A stretch of DNA of 64,000 nt from Chitinophagales bacterium. Its GTDB lineage: Bacteria > Bacteroidota > Bacteroidia > Chitinophagales > JADIYW01. Where the stretch lies: assembly GCA_023957215.1 (NCBI GenBank), contig JAMLHH010000002.1, forward strand, positions 62,001 through 126,000. The letters are read 5' to 3'. This document shows, piece by piece, positions 1 through 10,873 of the stretch; positions within the stretch are counted from its first letter, which is position 1, and every line of letters begins with the position of its first letter. Both the position numbers and the translations under genes were made by a program. The notes below the pieces were generated by a model that did no database searches, was not told where the DNA came from, and worked only from the letters and a program-made list of their open reading frames with translations.

Positions 1-3000
1 GTGTTTGTAAGTTATTTTCTAAAACTAATTTTTCAGCTTCTTGTAAATTATGTATCGCCAAAGTATCTGTATTTTCCTGTGCAGAAACTTTTTGATTTAC
101 ACCAAAAAACGACAAGCAAAAAATGAGTGGCAAGGAGATACTCAAACCTTGATTCAATGTTGGATTTTTCATCTTTCTGTTTTCAATTCTATTTTCTATC
201 AAATAATATAAAACCGGCAAAACGACTAAGGTCAATAAGGTGGCAGAAAATAATCCACCTATCACCACTGTGGCAAGCGGTCGTTGTACTTCCGCACCGG
301 CAGAAGTAGAAAGTGCCATCGGAATAAAGCCCATCATCGCAGCTATAGCTGTCAATAAAATCGGTCTTAATCTTTGAGCTGTACCTCTGAAAACTCTTTC
401 TTTAATATCTGTTACTCCTTGTCTTTTCAATTCATTCAAACTATTAATGAGTACCAAACCATTGAGTACCGCCACACCAAATAGCACAATAAAACCTACT
501 CCGGCAGAAATACTAAAAGGTATGCCTCTAAAATAAAGTGAGAAGATTCCACCTATAGTAGCCAATGGAATAGCAATATATATCATCAAAGCTTCTGTAA
601 TGGATTGTAGTGAAAAGTATAAAAGGATAAAAATCAAGGCTAAAGCTATCGGCACTACAATACTCAATCTACTCATAGCTTGTTGTAGATTTTCAAATTC
701 ACCACCATAAGTCACAAAGTAACCTGGATCTAACTTTAAGTTTTTATCCAATCTCTCTTGAATTTCATGTACTAAACTTTCTACATCTCGACCGCGAACA
801 TTCACGCCTACATATACTCTTCTTTTAGTATCATCTCTTGAAACTTGTACTGGACCATCTTGGAAATTAATATCTGCTACCTCACGTAATGGGATTTGCT
901 GACCTTTAGGTGTAGTGACAAATAGATTTCTAAAATCATCTATACTTTGACGATAATTTTTGTCCAATCTCAATACGATATCAAATCTTTTTTCACCTTC
1001 AAAAATTTGCCCTGCGACAGAACCGACATTTGCCAAACTGATAATGTGGTTGATATTTTCGATATTGAGACCGTACTGCGCCAGTTTATCTCTTTTGTAC
1101 TGAATAGTGATTTGCGGTAGGCCACGAGTAGCTTCCACCGATAAGTCACCGATACCTTTTACATCCTTGATAATAGATGCTACTTCTTGAGCCTTTTTTG
1201 CCAAAACATCTACATCTTCTCCATAAATTTTGATAGCGATATCTTCTCTCACTCCTGTCAAAAGTTCATTGAATCGAAGCTCTATAGGTTGAGAAAACTG
1301 TACATTGATACCGGGAATCACTTCCACAGCTTCTTTCATTTTGTCTATCAGTTCATCTCTATCTTTTGCAGAAGTCCATTCACTTTTAGGTCGAAGTGTA
1401 GCAAACATATCTATTTGTTCCATAGACATCGGGTCGGTAGGAATTTCAGAAACACCCATTCTCGCCAAAACATTTTTCACCTCAGGAAATTCAGATTTTA
1501 ATAAACGTTCGATTTGATTACTGACTTTGATGGTCTCGGTTAAACTGGTTCCTGATTTTAATACCACTTGTAATGCAAAATCTCCTTCATCTAAACTCGG
1601 TACAAATACAGCTCCCATTCTGGTAAAAGTAAATCCTGCTATCAGCAATAAAACCAAAGCTAAACCTATAACTGTCCTACCTCTATCTATCGCCCAATGT
1701 ATCACATGATGATATACACGTTCAAAAAAATGCATGATTTTGTGACTGAGCTTTTCAATAAAATTAGCTTCTGTCTTTTTACTACTATATAAAAACAAAG
1801 CGGATACCATAGGTATATATGTCAAGCACAAAATCATAGCTCCCATCACAGCAAAGCCAAAAGTCAATGCCATAGGAATGAACATTTTTCCTTCTATACC
1901 TTTTAAAGCCAAAATAGGAATGAAAACCACCAAAATAATCAACTGACCAAAGAAGGCAGAATTCATCATTTTATTGGATGCTTTTTCACTAATACCATCT
2001 ATCTCTTGTTGGGTAAATTTCTGACTATGACCTTTAAAAATACTTTTATCAATAGAGTGTACGACACCTTCTACGATAATAACAGCTCCATCTACCAGAA
2101 TACCAAAATCTATAGCACCTAAACTCATCAAATTAGCTTCGATACCGAATAGATTCATCATGATAAATGCAAAAAATAAAGAGAGCGGAATCACAGATGC
2201 CACTAACAAACCACCTCTCAAGCTTCCCAATAGTAAAACCAAAACAAAAACCACTATCAAAGCCCCTTCACTGAGATTTTTGACTATCGTATGTGTGGTA
2301 TGACCTATCAAATCAGAGCGGTCTAAAAATGGTTGGATTTGTATGCCTTCCGGTAAAGATTTTTGGATTTGCTCTACCCTTTCGTGTATGCCTTGTATCA
2401 CTTCGTGTGAGTTAGCATCTTTGAGCATCATCACCGCTCCACCGACTGCTTCATTTCCATCGTATGTAAATGCACCATAACGCACCGCTCCACCTATATC
2501 GACTTTGGCTACATCTTTTACTAAAAGTGGTGTAGAAGCATTGGTTTTGATAACTACATTTTTAATATCTTCTATAGAATGTATCAAACCTTCACCACGG
2601 ATAAAATTAGCTTTAAAATCTTTTTCTATATATGCACTACCAGTATTGTCATTATTGCTAGCAATCGCTTCATATACATCCAGAGGTGTAACGCCATAAT
2701 TTTTCAGTAAATTGGGATTGAGTAAAACTTCATATTGCTTGAGATGTCCGCCAGAAGTATTGACTTCCACCACTCCCGGAAGCATAGCCATTTGTCGCTT
2801 GACTATCCAATCTTGTATGGTTCTTAAATCTGTCAAACTATAAACGCTATCATAAGCCGGATCAACTTCCAAATAGTACTGATACACCTCGCCTAAACCG
2901 GTAGAAATCGGCCCCATATATGGTTGTCCAAACTTTTCAGGAATCTCATCTCTCACTTCATTGAGTTGTTCACCTACCAGTTGACGAGCTAAGTAAGTAT

Positions 3001-3304
3001 TGATTTCGTCATCAAAAACAACTGTCACAACTGATAAACCAAAACGAGAAATAGAACGGATATTTACTACATCGGGTAGATTTCCCATGCTTAATTCTAT
3101 CGGGTAAGTGATAAATTGTTCTACATCTGTGGTACTTAGATTAGGTGACACCGTAATAACTTGTACTTGATTATCTGTAATATCAGGTACAGTTCCCAGA
3201 TGCACGTGCTTGATAGAATACACGCCTGCACCTATTAAAGCAAAAGTAAATAGTGCAACAATAAATTTATTACGAATTGAAAAAGATATAATTTTTTGAA
3301 TCAT
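1..3304 (-). CDS. czcA: CzcA-type heavy-metal RND efflux pump fused to a TolC-like domain (3' end outside the window)
   Basis: Inner-membrane proton-driven pump exporting divalent metal ions. The frame opens at ATG 3304 and stays open to base 1 (about 1,100 codons). The N-terminus carries the usual first membrane helix and the periplasmic porter domain. Around 2075-2130 it encodes DFGILVDGAVIIVE, the HME1 signature whose acidic residues in membrane helix 4 mark the Co/Zn/Cd type rather than the methionine-rich Cu/Ag type. After the last helices (about 200-300) the frame continues through a second signal-like segment (FFGVNQKVSAQ) into a TolC-like helical start (NLQEAEKLVLENN, bases 1-60). Such CzcA-CzcC fusions of roughly 1,450 residues are known in Bacteroidota. 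The DUF6660-like gene lies upstream on the same strand. Family is sure; the exact metal is inferred. Confidence 0.93.
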   Translation of the reverse strand, partial: MIQKIISFSIRNKFIVALFTFALIGAGVYSIKHVHLGTVPDITDNQVQVITVSPNLSTTDVEQFITYPIELSMGNLPDVVNIRSISRFGLSVVTVVFDDEINTYLARQLVGEQLNEVRDEIPEKFGQPYMGPISTGLGEVYQYYLEVDPAYDSVYSLTDLRTIQDWIVKRQMAMLPGVVEVNTSGGHLKQYEVLLNPNLLKNYGVTPLDVYEAIASNNDNTGSAYIEKDFKANFIRGEGLIHSIEDIKNVVIKTNASTPLLVKDVAKVDIGGAVRYGAFTYDGNEAVGGAVMMLKDANSHEVIQGIHERVEQIQKSLPEGIQIQPFLDRSDLIGHTTHTIVKNLSEGALIVVFVLVLLLGSLRGGLLVASVIPLSLFFAFIMMNLFGIEANLMSLGAIDFGILVDGAVIIVEGVVHSIDKSIFKGHSQKFTQQEIDGISEKASNKMMNSAFFGQLIILVVFIPILALKGIEGKMFIPMALTFGFAVMGAMILCLTYIPMVSALFLYSSKKTEANFIEKLSHKIMHFFERVYHHVIHWAIDRGRTVIGLALVLLLIAGFTFTRMGAVFVPSLDEGDFALQVVLKSGTSLTETIKVSNQIERLLKSEFPEVKNVLARMGVSEIPTDPMSMEQIDMFATLRPKSEWTSAKDRDELIDKMKEAVEVIPGINVQFSQPIELRFNELLTGVREDIAIKIYGEDVDVLAKKAQEVASIIKDVKGIGDLSVEATRGLPQITIQYKRDKLAQYGLNIENINHIISLANVGSVAGQIFEGEKRFDIVLRLDKNYRQSIDDFRNLFVTTPKGQQIPLREVADINFQDGPVQVSRDDTKRRVYVGVNVRGRDVESLVHEIQERLDKNLKLDPGYFVTYGGEFENLQQAMSRLSIVVPIALALIFILLYFSLQSITEALMIYIAIPLATIGGIFSLYFRGIPFSISAGVGFIVLFGVAVLNGLVLINSLNELKRQGVTDIKERVFRGTAQRLRPILLTAIAAMMGFIPMALSTSAGAEVQRPLATVVIGGLFSATLLTLVVLPVLYYLIENRIENRKMKNPTLNQGLSISLPLIFCLSFFGVNQKVSAQENTDTLAIHNLQEAEKLVLENNLQT

Positions 3305-3576
3305 GTTTTTTAATACAGAATTAGAAATAATTGGATTTTAGTCTCCGGTCACTTCGAGTGCCTCAGTGACCGTCGAGAGACTCAGTGACCAGAAATCATT
3401 TCGGACATTGAAGTTATTTTGACAAGCTCAGTCACCGAAGTATTAACAGCTATAAATCCAGAATAATTTTGATGTATGTTCAGATACTCTGATGATGAAG
3501 CTTTCAAATTATCGAACCTTCAAACCATCGACAATCAAATACTCAAAACGGTGGACTGTTATCCGTGGACCGTGGA
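3305..3576. repeat. Intergenic stretch with degenerate short repeats
   Basis: No gene seen. It holds the direct repeat CTCAGTGACC at 3362-3371 and 3381-3390, a partial third copy near 3428, and word-like repeats around GTGGACTGTTATCCGTGGACCGTGGAC-type sequence at 3551-3577. Similar word-like repeats recur in other intergenic gaps of this window. It would form the leader between the DUF6660-like gene and czcA. Confidence 0.55.
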
Positions 3577-3897
3577 CTAAATTTTCGGCGGTTGCCAAAT
3601 ATTCAAATCGTAATCTTGTATAAAAAACTGATAGTAGGTGTGTACATTTTTATCTGTTATCTCAGGTATTTGTACAACGAAATCAGTGTGTGGCGGTTCT
3701 ATAGAATTTACGTGACAGCATGCACATGCACAAAAAGGTGAACACGCATCTGTATGTTCATGATGATCGTGATTTGCTTGATCTGTTAGGCATACTTGCG
3801 CATCTGTATATAGTACATCTACATCATTGCATGGCATACATGATAGTGCCAGTAGATAGATACTCATTAAAATACAAAATGCTCTCACAAAAGGCAA
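3577..3897 (-). CDS. Small Cys/His-rich exported protein, DUF6660-like
   Basis: A 106-residue protein with an N-terminal hydrophobic segment (residues 5-20, signal peptide or anchor; a Cys at 20 could be a weak lipobox). It is followed by a strongly metal-ligand-rich stretch: HDHHEH near residues 43-48, then CSPFCACACCH near 52-62. Small proteins of this kind sit beside CzcA/CusA pumps in many Bacteroidota and are grouped as DUF6660. It is the first gene of the metal-efflux unit on the minus strand, about 270 bases before czcA. Its role as a periplasmic metal binder or sensor is inferred from composition and context only; no enzymatic motif is visible. Confidence 0.75.
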   Translation of the reverse strand: MPFVRAFCILMSIYLLALSCMPCNDVDVLYTDAQVCLTDQANHDHHEHTDACSPFCACACCHVNSIEPPHTDFVVQIPEITDKNVHTYYQFFIQDYDLNIWQPPKI

Positions 3898-4275
3898 AGT
3901 TAATACAAATCTTGCTTTCTATGTCAAATTTGTATCATTATCAAATTTTCAAATCCTTCAATAAGCAAGTAGTCTTGGGCGTGTCTTTTAATAGTATTGA
4001 GTATGTGAGTATGTGAGTAATGTGTAATGAGACACATTTCCATTTGTAAAATACAATATAGCACTAAAGTCTCAATACTCACTACTAGTAGTCTCAATTC
4101 TAAAAAGACTGGGTCGCCGTTTCGTCTATCCATTTTTTGTCATTCAGTGATAACAGCGAATTAGGTTGCTGAGCCGAAGCACGGTGGTCTGTCAAACTGT
4201 GGTCTATTGTCTTTTTGCGCAACAAAAATAGATGATACTCCACTCTGCCCCTCACGCGGGATTTAGAGTAAAAAT
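3898..4275. repeat. Intergenic stretch with word-like repeats, no supported gene
   Basis: Holds tandem-like GAGTATGTGAGTATGTGAGTAA around 3999-4020 and the words TCTCAATACTC and AGTCTCAATTC around 4071-4100. A 69-codon frame on the minus strand has no recognisable product and overlaps these repeats, so it is not called. The metal-efflux promoter should lie just above 3897. Confidence 0.5.
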
Positions 4276-6297
4276 CTATGCTTCTGTATTAAATGCTCCT
4301 TTTATTATAATAGGCTCTATGATATAATCCCTAATATGAGCTATATAACTTGAACAACCTTTCAACTTCATAACCCCATTACCTCCATTATCTACTTTTA
4401 GCATAACCAATCGTTGATTGATACTGTATGTAACACCTGGAGACGAAGCCAAATAAAATTTTCCATTAAGCGTGTCTGGTATCACGTACTCTTTGCTAAA
4501 AGCATCAATACTTGATATCATGTTCATATCCTCACTTGCACTCAAGTATTCATTGTCCATGTAATAGAAAGCTCCTACATTTCCCTTTTTTTTCTCAAAA
4601 TAATTAATTTTATTATTAGCTCTTAAAACGACTACCCTTTCATTTGTATTTGATACATATTCAAGAGATAGAGTACTTTGGGGATTATAAGAAATGTAGT
4701 TGTGGTTATTTGCCAAAAACAACAAGCCAAATTCATGGATAAACGTTTTCACTTTATCAGGGTCTCCCATAATTTTCTCTTCAAGTTGTAAATAGCTTTT
4801 TGTCACAACTTCCATAATATCGACTTTTATTTTACTAGGAAGTATCTTAGTCAAATCATGAGTACTCGTACTGTTTTTAGTTTGAAACATATTATACGCC
4901 GCCAATTGATATATAAACTTCAAGGGCGACAATACAAACTCCTTTTGACCAACTTGCACAGTTACAGACTTATCGCCATGTATAAAGCTTATCATATCTC
5001 TTAAATAAAGATTTAAGTCATCAGCAAAATTTGTAGGTATGTTTATTGAAAATCCATATCTGTCTCCTAGTCTTTCAGGATATATCATATTTAAAGTAGT
5101 AATGTTATACATACTTTTAAAGCTTCTTAATGCAACAACTAAAAAATCACCTACAATAGAGCTGTCTATATCAGTCAGTAAAATCTCTTTTTGAGTTAGT
5201 TTAGCATCACGAGTAACAAAATCCCTTAAAATTCGTATTAAAAATAAAGGAAATTGATTTTCCATAGCGTGTGCTATTATATTTCTATATTTTATACTGC
5301 TAGGTGATAGTTTAAACGCCATACTTTTGATGGCAGCTTTTATGTTGATTCCTACCTCTCTTTTTGATAAAAATAAATCTACCCAAGGATAATAATATAA
5401 ATCCGCGCTTTTTTTTGCTTGCTTAAACAAGCTTCCACTTAATAGTTCTTGTATAGATTCCTTATCGAATAAATCTGTATCAATCACTTCATTCAATCTT
5501 TCTACATTGAATTTATAATCCTCAAGATTTTTATACAACTTTGTTTCAAAAGATAAAGCCCTCACTAATTCACCATAAATATTAGCTTGTCTTTCAATAA
5601 TTAGAAATGCTCTTAAAATCTTAGCTGCATTCAGATTGTAAGTGTTTACATGCTCTTTTTCTATAGAGTCATCAAGCATTTCTATAGTTATATTGGATGA
5701 ATAAGCATTTAATTGAAGGATATCAATAAGTGAATATAAGTCTAGCTTATTCAACCCTGAGCGAGTTAAGTAATTTTTAAATATATCCATATCGGAAGTA
5801 TTATTTAGAGAGCGAGCAATAACTCCCTCAGCCATATCTCTATAATTTATATAATCTAGAACGATTGGTGATTGTAGAAGCTTATGTATAAACTTTGGTG
5901 GAATTCCATTTTGCAGAAGATATATAATAACAGGTATAGTCTTCCTGCTTACACCTATTGGAGAAGAAAACATCATGAAAGGTATTTCTCTTATGCAAGC
6001 TATATATTTAGCGATATGGCAAGCTATTTTTATCCCTTCTAAATCTATAGTTCTTGACATATCGGGTTCAATACCATTCAGTATGGGTAAAGTCGTAGAA
6101 AGAATAAGAGTTTCACCCCCTATCTCCCACTTAAATTGATGATTGAATTTTATAGTGTTAAAAATATAATTAAGCTTCCAAGAGTTTTTAATCATACCAA
6201 TAGAAGTAGATATGTCTTGAGTCGTTTTTTTTCTTATAGCATTGGCTTTAAAACAGAGACTGTCTAGATCATTGATGATGAGCACCTTTAATGTCAT
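4276..6297 (-). CDS. Large protein of phage giant-protein type, unknown function (673 aa)
   Basis: Not assignable to a named family by eye. It is soluble-looking, with no signal peptide or membrane helix. Residues 95-165 contain a segment ending GIPPKFIHKLLQSPIVLDYI. This resembles a recurring pattern in the giant virion-associated proteins of crAss-like and other large Bacteroidota phages, where an asparagine-rich helix leads into ...GVPF...FLNQPII.DYI. The start ATG at 6297 lies two codons after a TAG in its own frame, so the start is well bounded. It overlaps the end of the preceding giant gene by 29 bases, a sign of translational coupling. No capsid, portal or terminase gene is nearby. 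Phage-type origin is inference. Confidence 0.6.
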   Translation of the reverse strand: MTLKVLIINDLDSLCFKANAIRKKTTQDISTSIGMIKNSWKLNYIFNTIKFNHQFKWEIGGETLILSTTLPILNGIEPDMSRTIDLEGIKIACHIAKYIACIREIPFMMFSSPIGVSRKTIPVIIYLLQNGIPPKFIHKLLQSPIVLDYINYRDMAEGVIARSLNNTSDMDIFKNYLTRSGLNKLDLYSLIDILQLNAYSSNITIEMLDDSIEKEHVNTYNLNAAKILRAFLIIERQANIYGELVRALSFETKLYKNLEDYKFNVERLNEVIDTDLFDKESIQELLSGSLFKQAKKSADLYYYPWVDLFLSKREVGINIKAAIKSMAFKLSPSSIKYRNIIAHAMENQFPLFLIRILRDFVTRDAKLTQKEILLTDIDSSIVGDFLVVALRSFKSMYNITTLNMIYPERLGDRYGFSINIPTNFADDLNLYLRDMISFIHGDKSVTVQVGQKEFVLSPLKFIYQLAAYNMFQTKNSTSTHDLTKILPSKIKVDIMEVVTKSYLQLEEKIMGDPDKVKTFIHEFGLLFLANNHNYISYNPQSTLSLEYVSNTNERVVVLRANNKINYFEKKKGNVGAFYYMDNEYLSASEDMNMISSIDAFSKEYVIPDTLNGKFYLASSPGVTYSINQRLVMLKVDNGGNGVMKLKGCSSYIAHIRDYIIEPIIIKGAFNTEA

Positions 6298-9200
6298 AGA
6301 AGTTCTCTAAAATTTTCTCATGCGACTCAACTCTAGGTACGTAAAACAAATCTGTCGGATTGTCCAATAGAAGCTCTCGTTCTAAATCCAATAATTTATT
6401 TTGCAAGACACGAATATCCACTTGCTTAATAAAAACAGAAAGTGCCTCATCCTCAACAGCTTCAAATGATAATTTAAATACTTTTAGTTGATCATCAATA
6501 TTATAAAAATATAATCTCAGTCGAGAATTTTCATACCCACTCTTTATCTTAGCAAAAATTTCAGACGGTAAAATAATAGAAGTTTCCAAAGTAGGGTAAG
6601 TAAATCTTTTTACCTTAAAAATATCATTAGAAAATAAACCATGAGTTGGAATACAAAGACCTCTCATGATTATTTCTTTATCCAAAAGATGTTGGGCAAT
6701 CATTTCATTTAAAACATCTGTTAAAACGATCCGGTGAAATTTATTTTTTATATCGAGATTAAACCCGTATTCTTTTGTCACTGTTTGATAGATGAGATGT
6801 ATCCTTTTTTCTCTTTCTGTAACAGCTTCTCTTTTTAATAATTTTTCTAATGGAACACATAAAAACTCAGGTGTCGGAATAATAATTTCAGCTTCTTTTA
6901 AAATACCTTTTTCATCTTCTCTATAAAATAAAATACTTTCAACTCCTTTATTTCCATATAAGCTTTTATACTTATAGTCAAAAGCAATTGTCGCATCGAG
7001 ATGATATTCACACCCGGGTCTTCTTAACTTTATAACCTTATCCCGAACTAAAGACATTATCAAAGATTCGATAAGAGTTTTATTAGGTGTTGCATCTAAT
7101 ACTATAATGTCATGATCTAACATATATCTCAAAGCATCAACAATATAGTTCGGCTGATTTATTTTTAGAGCATGATGATATAAAGCTTGAATTGCTTTCT
7201 TAGGATTAAAAAAAATATATTTACATTCACTATTATTCGTTTCTACAATAGAAAGCTCTTTTAAAAACTCAGTTCTTACCCTTTCTATAATTTCAGAATG
7301 ATAAATAATGTAATCCTGCACCTTTTTATGTAAAGGAGAGACTCTTTTTCTTTCTTGTTCAGAATATCGTATCCATTTTTGAGTCAATTGGTAAATGGTT
7401 TGCGAATCGTCTTTGTCATATTCTGAAAACATCCAGTCTATAGGTAAGCTTTGATTGTATTTAGAAGCTATTATGTTGTTTCTGTTTTGAATAGAATCAA
7501 AGACAGCAGATTTTGGTATGGAAGTAAAATCAGATATTCGCTTTAAGGATTTATATTCAAAGCTAATAAAAAATTCGGGTATTTTATAAATGCCATTTTC
7601 TATATCTGTGGCTTTCAGGATATTTGTATTTACACCCATCATATCACTTTCTATATGATACATGATTCCTGTGCCAGAATAAATCATTTCTCTATGTAAA
7701 ATATGGAGATAACTATCCCAAGTGACAGAAGGAAATAACGGTAAAACAAATGCCTCTCTTTGTCCCATTATCCTAGGCTTGGAAATTCGTTTTCCTTCGC
7801 TATAATTCCAAATTTGATTCCGCATACCATCTAAATACACAGATCCAGTCATAATATATTTCGCAATATGAGCTACTGGTTTATCAGCCGTAGATACCAT
7901 AACTTTTTTTATAAGTTGCTCCTTTTTCTGCAAATCAAGTTTTTCACGATTGGCTATGTTAAAAATTTGAAGCTCTTTGTAAAAGATTTCGTCATATCTA
8001 TCACTCCATTCTCCATACATCATCAATAACCTTCTCCACTCAAAAAGATTGATATATGCAATGTTATTTTGCATGTTCAACTGATAGGGTAAGTTTGCTT
8101 CCCGGTCATCAGTTAAGTCATCATTCCCCAACCTTATATCGTCATTAAAATGTAGCTGTACCAAATTTTCTTTTACTTCCTGCTGATACCACTTCTTCAG
8201 CATTCGCTCAATATTCGCCTTGTATTTTACAGGTACTTCTTCTATAAAAGCCTCTTTCATTTCATTAGCTTTTAATTGATATTTCTCTCTAATAGACGAG
8301 TAAAACAAAGTCTTTTCCTTACTGTCTATAATAGCACTTTTCTGCTGCTTTTCTAATACATCTAAATAGGCTAAAATAGGCTCTGAATCATCCTCGATAG
8401 GAACAGGTTTCCCTGTAGATGTATGTGTTGAAAATCTTTTACCAAATTGAGCAAATGATTTATAATTACCTATTTGACCATAAAGTAATTTCATTTGTTC
8501 AATATTAGCTATAGCACTTAAATAAGCTACCTTATCTAAGATGTCTTTATTTAAAGTGTAATCATATTTTTTATTACCTCTTTGTTTAAAGCCCATCCTA
8601 TGTTTAAAATATTTTGAAAATAAAGTATTAGCTCCTTTAGCTAATTTTAATACATCAGTATCCTCATTAAATTCTTCTATAATACCTGTTTGATATAAAA
8701 CTTTTTCTATTCCTAAAGCTTCGCTTTTAATAAAGGCATCGAAACTATTGTTAATAAAAGTTTGAACAGTTACTTCCTTATTACCATCATGTATTTTAGT
8801 GTTTTTAAAAAATGTTTCAGTATCTCTAATTAATTTTTCATAAACTTCTCCATTCTTTTTAATTAAAACATCATTATTTTCATGCCCTTTAATATCAAAT
8901 TTAATACCCTCAAAACCTATAGCCTTTTTATAAGCTTCTAATAATTTATACTGACCTTTATCATTTCTATCTAATTCACCTTTTTTATTCAATAATAGAA
9001 ATTTAGTAGATATATTTTCTTCTAAAGTGTCTTTAATATTTCCAATTACTTTAGAGTTCATTTTAGCCATTATAACAGCATTGATTAATTCATCTTTAGC
9101 ATATCCTAAAGCTACATCAGATCTATTCTCTATCTGTGCCATAAGCTCTGGAGAGAATTTTAATAAAGTATAATTAGCTCTATCTCCTTGAATAAGTGAA

Positions 9201-10873
9201 TAAGCTGAATTTTTTTGAGCAGCTATAATAGCAGTTACATAATATTCTGCATCAAATACTTCATCAAAATCTAACTGTTTTCTATTTTTAATAGAATTAA
9301 TACCTATAATAGTTTCTAAGATTACAGGATGTATTTGCATGTTATTATCAACTGATACAACACCACTAACATTGTTTATGTATTCCTCATCTTGAACTCT
9401 CCTAGTTTTATAATGGTTAAGTATTAAAGAGTTTTCTGTATAGGTATTGCTAAAAGCATCGAAAGTTCCTTTTTGTTCATACTCATAATTTAGAGCAGCT
9501 AAAGTTTGTGTTAAAAATGAATAGCTTGATATAGTATGTACAGGAGAATTTTTAGGATTAGTCACATTTAATTCTTCCTGTCCAGTAATCTTAACTATTT
9601 GTTTAGCCATAAAATCTAAATAGTCATTAGCAAATATTACAGTAGAACTTTTAGCACTTCTTTTCCTACCAAACTTTTCTTCTTTTTTAAAAGGTAATTC
9701 TTTTAATCCTTCTAAAGTAAAATCTTCTGACTTTACATAATTATATAGTATTCTTAAAAATGAATTATAATCATCTAATAATTTTATTAATATTTTAGTT
9801 GACTCATCTTTAACATTTGGATTTTTAATATTTTTATACTGATTTAAAGCTTTATAAATATTATCAAAACCATAATTAGTAAACATCCTTTCTCGTAAAA
9901 AATCTAAATTGTCTAAATAATAAGGAAGTATTTCACTTCTATTAATTGTTATAGAACGTAGCATCATAATTACACTCCAATTATTTGAATCCTCTTGTGT
10001 AGATGTATCTCTAATAATAACATTATCACCTCCAAACAAATCATCTAAAATTCTTTCTCTTATTTTTTCTAAGTTATTAAACCCTTCTTCCGTAATGATT
10101 TTGTTTACAAAAGATGTGTAATTACCTACCCATTCTTTTTTTAAAGCTCTATTACTTGAAAATTCATTTTCATTAAGAATATCTACAGCACCATCTCTAT
10201 CAAAGTTTACAGATACATAATCTACTTTAGCATTGTTGAAACTATTTATAAAGCCATAAGGTATTAAAACATTTTGTTTATTAAAATCTTCATTGTTTGA
10301 TATTTGAATACTTACAGGAAAAAATTCATCAACAAAATCTTTAAGATTAGTATCAGCCATTTTAGACTCAGCTAATTCTAATAAAGATCTTCTAAAATTA
10401 CTATAACTCGCTGGTACATTAGATAAATGTCCTAATAGTATTGATATAGCATTATTTAAAGGATAGTTTTTACTTAAACCATTAGAATCTAAAACAGCAT
10501 TTCCTTCATTTCTATACTCTAAAGTAGATAATAATAATCTAATATATTTTCTAACATTTAACCTTGGATCTTCCTCAATAGATTTTTTATTATAAGCTCT
10601 ATCTCTATGTTGATTATTATCATCTTCTAAAGATTCTTCAAACAAAACATCTAAATCATTAGCAGTTTCTAAAGAGTTTAATTTAAAATCTTTAAGGTAT
10701 TTCTGATGAGAATTAATTAATTCTTTTTTGATTTGAGTTAATAAAGGATAAGTTTCGCCATCTAAATTGTATTCTAAAAATACAGTTAAGTCAGCTAGAG
10801 CATCTGAAGATTCACTAGTTCTAATAGATAAGTTAAAAAGTTTTTCAAATACATCTTCATATATATCTTCCAA
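6269..10873 (-). CDS. Main part of an orphan giant protein, phage giant-protein type (1,534+ aa)
   Basis: Unknown function. The only available starts inside this piece are non-ATG (TTG at 10873). The frame actually stays open upstream to about 11045 and joins the 11034-11672 gene across a T7 tract, so the native protein was probably about 1,800 residues. The N-terminal two thirds are N/K/I/Y-rich. Two stretches recall giant virion proteins of crAss-like phages: one reading AKQIVKITGQEEL, and one reading IEQMKLLYGQ followed by YKSFAQFGKR and THTSTGK. No polymerase DxDGD motif was found. The last 29 bases overlap the next gene. The A+T-rich composition contrasts with the neighbouring efflux genes. 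Its existence as a coding frame is certain; the family is a guess. Confidence 0.6.
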   Translation of the reverse strand: MEDIYEDVFEKLFNLSIRTSESSDALADLTVFLEYNLDGETYPLLTQIKKELINSHQKYLKDFKLNSLETANDLDVLFEESLEDDNNQHRDRAYNKKSIEEDPRLNVRKYIRLLLSTLEYRNEGNAVLDSNGLSKNYPLNNAISILLGHLSNVPASYSNFRRSLLELAESKMADTNLKDFVDEFFPVSIQISNNEDFNKQNVLIPYGFINSFNNAKVDYVSVNFDRDGAVDILNENEFSSNRALKKEWVGNYTSFVNKIITEEGFNNLEKIRERILDDLFGGDNVIIRDTSTQEDSNNWSVIMMLRSITINRSEILPYYLDNLDFLRERMFTNYGFDNIYKALNQYKNIKNPNVKDESTKILIKLLDDYNSFLRILYNYVKSEDFTLEGLKELPFKKEEKFGRKRSAKSSTVIFANDYLDFMAKQIVKITGQEELNVTNPKNSPVHTISSYSFLTQTLAALNYEYEQKGTFDAFSNTYTENSLILNHYKTRRVQDEEYINNVSGVVSVDNNMQIHPVILETIIGINSIKNRKQLDFDEVFDAEYYVTAIIAAQKNSAYSLIQGDRANYTLLKFSPELMAQIENRSDVALGYAKDELINAVIMAKMNSKVIGNIKDTLEENISTKFLLLNKKGELDRNDKGQYKLLEAYKKAIGFEGIKFDIKGHENNDVLIKKNGEVYEKLIRDTETFFKNTKIHDGNKEVTVQTFINNSFDAFIKSEALGIEKVLYQTGIIEEFNEDTDVLKLAKGANTLFSKYFKHRMGFKQRGNKKYDYTLNKDILDKVAYLSAIANIEQMKLLYGQIGNYKSFAQFGKRFSTHTSTGKPVPIEDDSEPILAYLDVLEKQQKSAIIDSKEKTLFYSSIREKYQLKANEMKEAFIEEVPVKYKANIERMLKKWYQQEVKENLVQLHFNDDIRLGNDDLTDDREANLPYQLNMQNNIAYINLFEWRRLLMMYGEWSDRYDEIFYKELQIFNIANREKLDLQKKEQLIKKVMVSTADKPVAHIAKYIMTGSVYLDGMRNQIWNYSEGKRISKPRIMGQREAFVLPLFPSVTWDSYLHILHREMIYSGTGIMYHIESDMMGVNTNILKATDIENGIYKIPEFFISFEYKSLKRISDFTSIPKSAVFDSIQNRNNIIASKYNQSLPIDWMFSEYDKDDSQTIYQLTQKWIRYSEQERKRVSPLHKKVQDYIIYHSEIIERVRTEFLKELSIVETNNSECKYIFFNPKKAIQALYHHALKINQPNYIVDALRYMLDHDIIVLDATPNKTLIESLIMSLVRDKVIKLRRPGCEYHLDATIAFDYKYKSLYGNKGVESILFYREDEKGILKEAEIIIPTPEFLCVPLEKLLKREAVTEREKRIHLIYQTVTKEYGFNLDIKNKFHRIVLTDVLNEMIAQHLLDKEIIMRGLCIPTHGLFSNDIFKVKRFTYPTLETSIILPSEIFAKIKSGYENSRLRLYFYNIDDQLKVFKLSFEAVEDEALSVFIKQVDIRVLQNKLLDLERELLLDNPTDLFYVPRVESHEKILENFYDIKGAHHQ

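Noticed and set aside
3924-4133. 69-codon minus-strand frame
   Set aside because: Overlaps repeat words, has no start signal or family and looks like chance.
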